Assembly: GCA_002362735.1 (NCBI GenBank)
Contig: DEUU01000363.1
Span: 1-5,269, forward strand
DNA length: 5,269 nt
Direction: 5' to 3'
From: Dehalococcoidia bacterium UBA3254
Lineage (GTDB): Bacteria > Chloroflexota > Dehalococcoidia > Dehalococcoidales > UBA3254
The first letter of the stretch is position 1. Each line of letters starts with the position of its first letter. The notes under the pieces are model-generated. The model saw only the letters and a program-made list of their open reading frames with translations, was not told the DNA's origin and did no database searches. Shown here in pieces: positions 1 to 5,269 of the stretch. The translations under genes and the position numbers were made by a program.

Positions 1-2
1 GG

Positions 3-980
3 GTGCTATTAGTTTGCTTCTTGATAATTCTGTTTACCATCCCCTTCTATGCTACGAATTACTGGCTGCGCGTGTTTAACCTGATCGGAATTACCGTTAT
101 TTCCGTGACAGGGTTAAATATTTTGACCGGCTATTGCGGCCAGCTCTCGATCGGCCACGCCGGCTTTATGGCTGTCGGAGCTTATACCTCGGCGGTATTG
201 GCCGGTAAATTGGGATTACCTTTTCCCGTAGCTTTCATCTGTTCCGGTCTGATGGCCGGTGCAATCGGGCTCATTTTTGGTATGCCTTCCGTTCGTGTGA
301 AGGGATTTTACCTGGCTATTACTACTATAGCCGCTCAGTTTATTATTGTCTGGGTAATCAACCACTGGACCCCTGTAACCGGTGGTTTTAACGGGACCAG
401 CGCTCCTTATGCATCCATCGGCGGTCTGGTTTTCCAGTCCAATTTCAGTCAGTTTTATCTTGTTATGATAATTGCCGTGGCAGTGATCTTTTTCGCCAAG
501 AATTTGGCCCGGACCCGTGCTGGCCGGGCGTTCATCGCTATACGAGACAATGATCTGGCTGCCGAGGTCATGGGTGTAAATCTCTTTTTCTATAAAATGC
601 TGGCTTTCTTTATCGGTTGTTTTTTGGCGGGTATTGCCGGTTCGCTAGTGGCTCATACCGTTGGTTCAATTACAACCGATAATTTTCCTTTTATGGATTC
701 CATTCTTTTCGTTGGGATGATTATCATCGGCGGTCTGGGAACTACTCTTGGTCCGATTCTAGGTGCTACCTTTATCCGCCTTCTGGGGGTAGGGGTGCTT
801 TTCCTATCTCCGGCCTTAAAGTTATGGTTTCCGATGTTGCCCAGCGGGTTCACCACCGGCATTGCTCCCATGCTTTTTGGACTGGTGATTATTTTATTCC
901 TGATTTTGGAGCCTCGGGGGATTGCCCACCGATGGAATTTATTTAAAGCTTCATATCGGTTATGGCCGTTTTCCTACTGA
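3..980 (+). CDS. livM: LivM-type branched-chain amino acid/organic acid ABC transporter permease (5' partial)
   Basis: Integral inner-membrane permease of the HAAT (Liv) ABC family, which would pair with a LivH-type permease to form the substrate channel. The visible 325 residues are strongly hydrophobic, with about eight to nine membrane segments. Family hallmarks are the GLNILTGYCGQLSIGHAGF block (about residues 37-55), the RVKGFYLAITT block (98-108), the cytoplasmic ATPase-contact loop with GRAFIAIRDNDLAAEVMGV (174-192) and the GGLGTTLGPILGA block (243-255). The end, EPRGIAHRW then RLWPFSY, resembles LivM homologues from anaerobe clusters as I remember them. The frame is open at the left edge; the GTG at position 3 has no visible ribosome site, and homologues usually have more N-terminal residues, so the true start is probably upstream. 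The substrate-binding gene follows 112 bp later. Family is certain; substrate is unknown. Confidence 0.93.
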   Translation: MLLVCFLIILFTIPFYATNYWLRVFNLIGITVISVTGLNILTGYCGQLSIGHAGFMAVGAYTSAVLAGKLGLPFPVAFICSGLMAGAIGLIFGMPSVRVKGFYLAITTIAAQFIIVWVINHWTPVTGGFNGTSAPYASIGGLVFQSNFSQFYLVMIIAVAVIFFAKNLARTRAGRAFIAIRDNDLAAEVMGVNLFFYKMLAFFIGCFLAGIAGSLVAHTVGSITTDNFPFMDSILFVGMIIIGGLGTTLGPILGATFIRLLGVGVLFLSPALKLWFPMLPSGFTTGIAPMLFGLVIILFLILEPRGIAHRWNLFKASYRLWPFSY

Positions 981-1006
981 GGAAGGTAAGAAGTCTTGAA
1001 TGATCG

Positions 1007-1048
1007 GTTTTGCGTCTGAGCCCTTTCTGCTTTTTCTAAACGCAAGGC
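1007..1048 (+). other. Weak inverted repeat followed by TTTT between livM and the binding-protein gene
   Basis: The arms GTTTTGCGT (1007-1015) and ACGCAAGGC (1040-1048) can pair over 9 bp, two of them G-U, around a 24-base loop. TTTT follows at 1049-1052. This could be a weak terminator or attenuator that sets read-through from the permease into the binding-protein gene, but the large loop and low-GC stem make it marginal. Confidence 0.25.
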
Positions 1049-1068
1049 TTTTAACTCAAGGCTTTTAA
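1043..1068 (+). repeat. 12-bp tandem direct repeat upstream of the binding-protein gene
   Basis: CAAGGCTTTTAA occurs at 1043-1054 and again, without mismatch, at 1057-1068, separated by CT, giving a 14-bp period. It lies 25-50 bp upstream of the binding-protein start codon. It may be a small slippage duplication or a pair of protein-binding half sites; no consensus promoter is recognisable beside it. Confidence 0.6.
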
Positions 1069-1092
1069 GATAAAAATGATAAGGAGAAACAT

Positions 1093-2403
1093 ATGAAAAA
1101 GGGTTATCCAAAAATACTTCTATTGATCGTTAGCCTGATAGTGATTGTCTCAATTCTATCTCTGAGTGCGGCGTGTTCAAATACTCCCGCCACGAGTAAC
1201 CCGCCTACTTCAACGGCCGCGAGCACTTCAACCGCCGGCAAAGAACTTAAAGTCGGTATCATCACTCCGTCAACCGGAAAGGTGTCTTATAAAGGAATTC
1301 CCGGTGAGCATGGTTTTCTCGATGCTGTCTCCTATATCAATAACGAAATGGGCGGAGTCAACGGCAACAAGATTAAACCCTTATGGTACGATAGCGCCTA
1401 TGATTCGAATAATGTCACCACCGCTATTGAAAGCTTAAAAGATCAGGGGGCTTTGATGTTCGTGACTATGTCCTCCACCGAGATGGGTTACGGACAGGCC
1501 ATTGCCAACAGAGCTGAATTTCCGGGTATGGTTACTTTCACCACGCCTTCCAACTATCGACCGCCCGCTCATATCTACGGCCAGATGCCAGACTACGGTG
1601 ATGACTGGATTGCTTTCGCTAATTATTATATGACCAACATCTGGAAAGGCTCAGGTAAACCCAAGATGGCTTTGCATCTCATAAATAATGTTACTGGTTC
1701 TGGCGCCCGGGATGCTGCCAAGGCCAAAGCCGAAAGCATGGGGATTAATGTGGTCGATGTAGAGGAGCATACAGCCACTGATACTTCCATGATGGATAGT
1801 ATGACTCGAATCAAAGCATTAAACCCGGATGTTCTTTTTATCTCCAGTGTGGACCAACCCACTTACCTTATCCTCAAGGCTGCCCGGGATCTGGGCTTAA
1901 CTCCGAAAATGACGATTGGACTAGCTCATGCCACTTTTAGCAAAGCTCTGATTGATATGGCTGGGGCTGATTTACTGGAAGGTGTTTACGTTTCTTGTCC
2001 GTGGGTTACCTGGGATGAGAATGCTTCTGGCCTGGCTAAAGTCAAGGAATACGTTCAGAAAAATAACCCTAAAGATGAGGGAGATGGAAATTACCTATCC
2101 ATGTGGGCAGGGGCTCTGGTCGTTTCTCAGATCTTGAAAAACGCGGTCCAGAACTCGGGCTACGATGCTCTGGCCAAGGGTGATGTCAACTCCTGGAAGG
2201 TGGTTGAAACTCAGGGCATTCAGAAGCTTAGTGGCTATGATGTTCAGGGTCTCCACGGTCCAGTAAGTTACACGCCCGGCGACAATCGACTTTCCAAAAC
2301 CTTGAAGATGTATATTGTTAAAGGCGGCAAACTCACGGCTGTCAGTAGCTGGGTAGATGCTCCGGTTACCAAGTACGAAGAATTGTCATGGTGGGGGAAA
2401 TAA
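1093..2403 (+). CDS. LivK-type ABC transporter substrate-binding lipoprotein
   Basis: Extracytoplasmic ligand-binding component of the Liv-type importer (periplasmic binding protein, type 1 fold, Peripla_BP_6-like). The N-terminus has a lysine start, a hydrophobic helix (about residues 8-25) and a lipobox ending LSAAC, with the predicted lipidated cysteine at C28. A Ser/Thr/Pro/Ala-rich linker runs to about residue 49. The mature domain opens with KELKVGIITPSTGKVSYKG, the usual first strand and ligand loop, and continues with EHGFLDAVSYINNEMGGVNG, typical of the family. At 436 residues it is longer than LivK/LivJ (about 370), as is common for homologues binding aromatic or other organic acids. 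The start is supported by AAGGAG at 1081-1086, 6 bases before ATG. The gene lies between the permease and the ATPase, so it probably serves the same transporter. The ligand cannot be read from the sequence. Confidence 0.93.
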   Translation: MKKGYPKILLLIVSLIVIVSILSLSAACSNTPATSNPPTSTAASTSTAGKELKVGIITPSTGKVSYKGIPGEHGFLDAVSYINNEMGGVNGNKIKPLWYDSAYDSNNVTTAIESLKDQGALMFVTMSSTEMGYGQAIANRAEFPGMVTFTTPSNYRPPAHIYGQMPDYGDDWIAFANYYMTNIWKGSGKPKMALHLINNVTGSGARDAAKAKAESMGINVVDVEEHTATDTSMMDSMTRIKALNPDVLFISSVDQPTYLILKAARDLGLTPKMTIGLAHATFSKALIDMAGADLLEGVYVSCPWVTWDENASGLAKVKEYVQKNNPKDEGDGNYLSMWAGALVVSQILKNAVQNSGYDALAKGDVNSWKVVETQGIQKLSGYDVQGLHGPVSYTPGDNRLSKTLKMYIVKGGKLTAVSSWVDAPVTKYEELSWWGK

Positions 2404-2414
2404 AATTGTGTACA

Positions 2415-2451
2415 CTCTGTCTCCCTTCAGTTAAAATGGAGGGGGACAGAG
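2415..2451 (+). promoter_or_regulatory. 15-bp stem-loop enclosing the livF ribosome-binding region
   Basis: The left arm CTCTGTCTCCCTTCA (2415-2429) pairs with the right arm TGGAGGGGGACAGAG (2437-2451) over all 15 positions, two of them G-U, around the 7-base loop GTTAAAA. The right arm contains the only good purine-rich ribosome site (GGAGGGGG, 2438-2445) upstream of the ATG at 2458. No U-run follows, so this is not a standard intrinsic terminator. The likely roles, both inferred, are masking the ATPase ribosome site to lower its translation, or protecting the 3' end of the upstream binding-protein message so that it accumulates in excess. Confidence 0.7.
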
Positions 2452-2457
2452 ATTAAT

Positions 2458-3249
2458 ATGTTAAAACTAAACAACATAGAAGTAACTTATCTTAATGTTA
2501 TTCGAGTTCTGCATGGGGTCTCCCTGAGTGTGGAAGACGGGCATATCGTAGCTCTTTTAGGCGCGAATGGCGCGGGTAAGAGTACTACGCTGAAAGCCAT
2601 TTCCGGTCTTCTGCATATTGAGGAAGGCGAAGTCACGGACGGAAGTATTGAATGGAACGGCACAAGGATTGATAAGAAAAATGCCGAGGAAATCGGTAAA
2701 ATGGGTATTATTCAGGCATTGGAAGGCCGGCGTGTCTTCGAGCATCTGAACGTCGAAGAAAACCTGAACGTTGGAGCCTTTGCCCGGAAAGACCGTCAGC
2801 ATGTTAAATCCGATCTGGAAATGGTCTATAACTACTTCCCACGTTTGAAGCAACTGCGTAAAAATACCGCCGGTTATCTCTCTGGAGGCGAACAGCAAAT
2901 GCTGGTCATTGGAAGAGCCATGATGGCCAGGCCCAATCTCATGATGCTGGATGAACCTTCATTAGGTCTCGCTCCGTTAATGGTCCATGAAATCTACGAT
3001 ATTATCCAGCGGTTTAATACGGAAAGCAAGACCTCGGTTTTGCTCGTTGAACAGAATGTCCGCATTGCTTTAAGTATCGCTCAGTATGGATATGTCATGG
3101 AAAATGGGCGGGTAGTGCTGGACGGCACAGCTGATTTTTTGAAAAACAACGAGGATGTAAAAGAATTCTACATCGGCTTGTCTGCGATGGGTACTAAAAA
3201 GAGCTACCGTGAAGTCAAACATTACCGAAGAAGAAAAAGATGGCTCTAG
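2458..3249 (+). CDS. livF: LivF-type ABC transporter ATP-binding protein
   Basis: Cytoplasmic ATPase that would drive the Liv-type importer, normally as a heterodimer with LivG. Motifs in order: Walker A GANGAGKST (residues 35-43), Q-loop Q86 in IIQALEGRRVFEHLNVEENL, ABC signature LSGGEQQ (141-147), Walker B LMMLDEP (161-167) with catalytic E166, then SLGLAP. The switch-histidine position reads VEQN (Q199), which is normal for LivF, whereas LivG carries His. MLKLNNIEVTY and ENGRVVLDGT are also LivF-like. The 263 residues exceed the usual 235-240 because of a basic tail, KKSYREVKHYRRRKRWL. I recall similar tails in LivF homologues of anaerobes next to CoA-ligase genes. The conserved N-terminus supports ATG 2458, although the purine-rich ribosome site is rather distant and lies in a hairpin. 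LivG is not in the window. Confidence 0.95.
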   Translation: MLKLNNIEVTYLNVIRVLHGVSLSVEDGHIVALLGANGAGKSTTLKAISGLLHIEEGEVTDGSIEWNGTRIDKKNAEEIGKMGIIQALEGRRVFEHLNVEENLNVGAFARKDRQHVKSDLEMVYNYFPRLKQLRKNTAGYLSGGEQQMLVIGRAMMARPNLMMLDEPSLGLAPLMVHEIYDIIQRFNTESKTSVLLVEQNVRIALSIAQYGYVMENGRVVLDGTADFLKNNEDVKEFYIGLSAMGTKKSYREVKHYRRRKRWL

Positions 3250-3271
3250 GGCAAATCACTATCCGTTCTTC

Positions 3272-3310
3272 CGTCTTTGCGAGGCTCGTGACTCTTCTCA
3301 GAAGCAATCT
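3272..3310 (+). repeat. Interspersed repeat, copy 1 (39 bp)
   Basis: It begins CGTCTTTGCGAGGCTC and ends GAAGCAATCT, and matches copy 2 at 5109-5147 at 32 of 39 positions in the same orientation without gaps. The ends TTGC and GCAA can pair as a short stem. It resembles the dispersed extragenic 'cgtcattgcgag...gaagcaatct' elements that I recall from many bacterial genomes. It fills much of the 120-bp gap between livF and the ligase gene. Confidence 0.7.
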
Positions 3311-3350
3311 AACATGAATCTCCTATCGACTGCCTTTGGATAATATATGC

Positions 3351-3356
3351 GAGGAG
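3351..3356 (+). promoter_or_regulatory. Ribosome-binding site of the PaaK-like gene
   Basis: GAGGAG lies 13 bases before the ATG at 3370, longer than the usual 5-9. An in-frame TGA at 3358-3360 rules out any start upstream of it, and ATG 3370 is the first standard start after that stop, so it is the best start despite the spacing. Confidence 0.55.
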
Positions 3357-3369
3357 TTGACATAAAATT

Positions 3370-4647
3370 ATGGTTATTAATGGCGACTCTTACTTTGATG
3401 AAACAGAGACCCGAACTCGTGAAGAGCGAGAAAAATACCAGAATGAAAACCTTTACCAGACCGTGGGTTTTGCCTATCGGAATTCTTCCTTTGCCCGGAA
3501 AATTCTTGATAAATCCGGCATCCGTCCGTTTTCCATTCACAGTGTTAAAGACCTCGAGTTACTGCCTATTACCCGGAAAAATGAGCTGATAGAAGCTCAG
3601 AAAGAAGATCCTCCCTTTGGCGGATTGCTTTCGGTCCCAATTGAAGAAGTAGAACGGGTTTTCATTTCACCGGGTCCTATCTATGAATACCAGTCGTCTA
3701 GTATTAAATGGTTCGCGCGTTCTTTTTATACCGCGGGATTTCGCAAAGGCGATATTGTGGTAAACACCTTTACTTACCATATGTCTCCGGCAGGTATCTT
3801 GTTTCACGAAGGGTTGAGGGATTGCGGGGCTACTGTGGTTGTTATGGGGACCGGCAACACGGATGTTTTAATCAAAACATTGCTGGATCTTAAAGTGAAC
3901 GGTTTTATCGGTACGCCTACCTTCCTGATGAACTTAATTAAGAGAGCCGAAGAATTGGGCCACGATTTCAGCCGGTATTTTGCGTTGAAAAAGACCTGGT
4001 TTACCGGTGAGATGCTACCGCCTTCTCTGCGAAAAATATTTGAAGAAACTTATCATCTATCCACTTCGCAGGCTTATGCTGTGACTGAACCCGGCGGTGC
4101 CATCGCTTATGAATGCCCGGATAAGTCAGGGCTGCATCTTATGGATGAATTCGTGGTGGAAATTATCGATCCCCAAACTGGAAGGCAGGTGCCTCCCGGA
4201 GATGTCGGTGAAATCGTTGTCACACCGATTCATAATAAGTCCTGGGGCTTGCTGCGTTTCGGCACCGGAGATTTGACGTCTTTGATTACCGGGCTTTGTC
4301 CCTGCGGCCGGACTTCCTATAAAATCGCCGGAATTTTAGGACGGAGTGGTGATGCTGTAAAAGTGCGAGGGATGTTCGTCGTAGCAAAACAAGCAGAACA
4401 GGTTATTGGTAGTTTTGATTCCGTTTCCAGGTTTCAAATTTTCGTCGACCGTCAGGCTAATCGTGATGAGATGAAGTTGAAACTGGAATTAAAAAATGTG
4501 GATGAAGATAAAAACAGGCTCGCCGGCGAAATCAATCAGAAATTTCAGGACCTTTGCCGGGTCAAACTGGATAATATTGAGTTTGTATCGCCTGGAACTA
4601 TTCCGGAATCTCGCAAGACGATTGAAGACATACGTAAATGGGACTAG
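3370..4647 (+). CDS. PaaK-like (phenylacetate-CoA ligase family) adenylate-forming enzyme
   Basis: Predicted cytoplasmic ANL-superfamily enzyme that would convert a carboxylic acid, ATP and CoA to acyl-CoA via an acyl-adenylate. At 425 residues it has normal PaaK length. PaaK-like blocks are the N-terminal SYFDETETRTREE, VGFAYRNSSFARKILDKSGI (32-51), GTGNTD (160-165), GTPTFLMNL (181-189), YAVTEPGGAIAYECPDKSGLH (236-256), LLRFGTGDLT (294-303) with D301, CPCGR (310-314) and ILGRSGDAVKVRG (322-334). C249, H256, C310 and C312 match conserved family positions that may bind a metal. The C-terminal GTIPESRKTIED aligns with the segment carrying the adenylation lysine, probably K416. The oddity is that the phosphate loop, normally SSGTTGKP, reads ISPGPIYEY (99-107). 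The gene follows livF and precedes a thioesterase by 19 bp, suggesting activation of the imported substrate. The exact acid is unknown, and a non-ligase role is possible. Confidence 0.85.
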   Translation: MVINGDSYFDETETRTREEREKYQNENLYQTVGFAYRNSSFARKILDKSGIRPFSIHSVKDLELLPITRKNELIEAQKEDPPFGGLLSVPIEEVERVFISPGPIYEYQSSSIKWFARSFYTAGFRKGDIVVNTFTYHMSPAGILFHEGLRDCGATVVVMGTGNTDVLIKTLLDLKVNGFIGTPTFLMNLIKRAEELGHDFSRYFALKKTWFTGEMLPPSLRKIFEETYHLSTSQAYAVTEPGGAIAYECPDKSGLHLMDEFVVEIIDPQTGRQVPPGDVGEIVVTPIHNKSWGLLRFGTGDLTSLITGLCPCGRTSYKIAGILGRSGDAVKVRGMFVVAKQAEQVIGSFDSVSRFQIFVDRQANRDEMKLKLELKNVDEDKNRLAGEINQKFQDLCRVKLDNIEFVSPGTIPESRKTIEDIRKWD

Positions 4648-4666
4648 CTTCGGAGAATAGCTGATT

Positions 4667-5083
4667 ATGGAACTACCCGAGTTGCATCTGGAAAAAGTGA
4701 ATGCCAATCCGCTCTGTTTCGGTTGCGGAAAAGAAAATCCTCATGGTTTAAAAATTAAATTTATTCAGGACGGCGAAAAAACTATATGTGAATTTCTGCC
4801 TACTGAATATCATCAGGCCTGGCCGGGGTATGTCCACGGTGGGGCTTTGATGGCCGCCATTGATGAGGGAATGGGATACTGCGTTTTTGCCAAGGGGATA
4901 TTTTGTGTAACGGCTAAAATTGATATCCGTTTAAAAAGTATGGCCCGCATTAATGAACCACTTATTATCAGTTCCTGGATGTCCAAACAGACCAGCCGGA
5001 CAGTGGAAACACAAGCAGAAGTAAGACGCCGGGATGATTCTCTTGTAGCTGAAGCTGAAGCTACCTTGTTCATCGTGAAATAA
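4667..5083 (+). CDS. PaaI-family hotdog-fold acyl-CoA thioesterase
   Basis: Predicted small cytoplasmic thioesterase (138 residues, single hotdog domain, normal length) that would hydrolyse acyl-CoA to free acid and CoA. The N-terminal CFGCGKENPHGLKIKF (17-32) is the Cys-x-x-Cys/Asn-Pro-x-Gly-Leu signature of the PaaI/THEM4-like group. YVHGGALMAAIDEGMGY (55-71) is the hotdog helix, with the HGG oxyanion turn and D66/E67 as acidic catalytic candidates. VTAKIDIRLKSMARINEPLII and AEAEATLFIVK form the remaining strands. The start is supported by CGGAG at 4651-4655, 11 bases upstream. It lies 19 bp after the PaaK-like gene, so the two are almost certainly co-transcribed. Such enzymes are thought to release CoA from dead-end thioesters, as PaaI does in phenylacetate catabolism. 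The specific substrate here is unknown. Confidence 0.88.
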   Translation: MELPELHLEKVNANPLCFGCGKENPHGLKIKFIQDGEKTICEFLPTEYHQAWPGYVHGGALMAAIDEGMGYCVFAKGIFCVTAKIDIRLKSMARINEPLIISSWMSKQTSRTVETQAEVRRRDDSLVAEAEATLFIVK

Positions 5084-5108
5084 GGGGTTAGTCGCAATTC
5101 GCATATTT

Positions 5109-5147
5109 CGTCATTGCGAGGCTCCCAAATTTTCTCCGAAGCAATCT
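5109..5147 (+). repeat. Interspersed repeat, copy 2 (39 bp)
   Basis: This is the same-orientation partner of the element at 3272-3310 (32 of 39 identical). It begins CGTCATTGCGAGGCTC and ends GAAGCAATCT; ATTGC (5113-5117) and GCAAT (5141-5145) are perfect complements. It begins 25 bp after the thioesterase stop. The rest of the right end, 5148-5269, shows no convincing gene, terminator or promoter. Confidence 0.72.
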
Positions 5148-5269
5148 AAAATAATACTCTGACAGCCATCCATGATCATATCAAGGAATCCGCTTTCAGG
5201 TTGCTTTGCTGTACTTTTTTGACTGGACGAAAGGTGGAAAAGTTCTAAGGTTTAACCGGATAGGTTTTA

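Noticed and set aside
2557..2898. 113-codon open frame on the minus strand inside livF, and similar antisense frames elsewhere
   Set aside because: These lie wholly within well-supported genes, have no recognisable domains or ribosome sites, and look like by-products of the codon use of the + strand genes.
3049..3057. Loss of the switch histidine in the ATPase (VEQN)
   Set aside because: Gln at this position is the normal state in LivF-type subunits, so it does not indicate inactivation.
3357..3362. TTGACA resembling a -35 promoter box just before the PaaK-like gene
   Set aside because: The matching -10 would fall inside the coding region near 3380, where no TATAAT-like sequence exists. TAATAT at 3341-3346 likewise lacks a -35.
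3347..3589. Open frame starting at ATG 3347, overlapping the start of the PaaK-like gene
   Set aside because: Its translation has no family features, while the overlapping frame from 3370 shows clear PaaK homology throughout.
3272..5147. CRISPR array or insertion-sequence ends formed by the two 39-bp repeats
   Set aside because: There are only two divergent copies 1.8 kb apart, in direct orientation, with genes between them and no transposase, spacers or target-site duplications seen.
5215..5220. Run of six T as a possible intrinsic terminator
   Set aside because: No stem longer than about 3 bp can be found immediately upstream.

Overview
The window holds the 3' part of a branched-chain-amino-acid-type (HAAT/Liv family) ABC transporter operon followed by two acyl-CoA metabolism genes, all on the + strand. 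The organism cannot be fixed from this sequence. An anaerobic, syntrophic or sediment bacterium is plausible, for example Chloroflexota (Dehalococcoidia-like) or a Desulfobacterota/Firmicutes relative. The clues are the moderate base composition, a binding protein that is a lipoprotein with a Ser/Thr/Pro-rich linker, and interspersed repeats of the 'cgtcattgcgag...gaagcaatct' type, which I recall from several such genomes. This assignment is inference.

Layout. (1) 3-980: LivM-type permease, running off the left edge. (2) 981-1092: a gap with a 12-bp direct repeat, a weak inverted repeat and a possible 22-codon leader peptide. (3) 1093-2403: LivK-type substrate-binding lipoprotein. (4) 2404-2457: a 15-bp stem-loop whose 3' arm contains the purine-rich ribosome-binding region of the next gene. 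(5) 2458-3249: LivF-type ATPase with a basic C-terminal tail. (6) 3250-3369: repeat copy 1. (7) 3370-4647: PaaK-like (phenylacetate-CoA ligase family) adenylate-forming enzyme with an altered nucleotide-binding loop. (8) 4667-5083: PaaI-type hotdog thioesterase. (9) 5084-5269: repeat copy 2, with no gene recognised.

How the genes may work together. The binding protein, permease and ATPase would import an organic acid or amino acid, the PaaK-like enzyme would make its CoA thioester, and the thioesterase would hydrolyse stalled or unwanted acyl-CoA. The second permease (LivH) and second ATPase (LivG) expected for a complete transporter are not in the window and presumably lie upstream. The link to CoA activation suggests that the substrate is an aromatic or other carboxylic acid rather than leucine, but nothing in the sequence proves this. 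No new defence, mobile or CRISPR system is seen. The more unusual points are the ribosome-site hairpin, the divergent ligase loop and the two same-orientation repeats bracketing the ligase-thioesterase pair.
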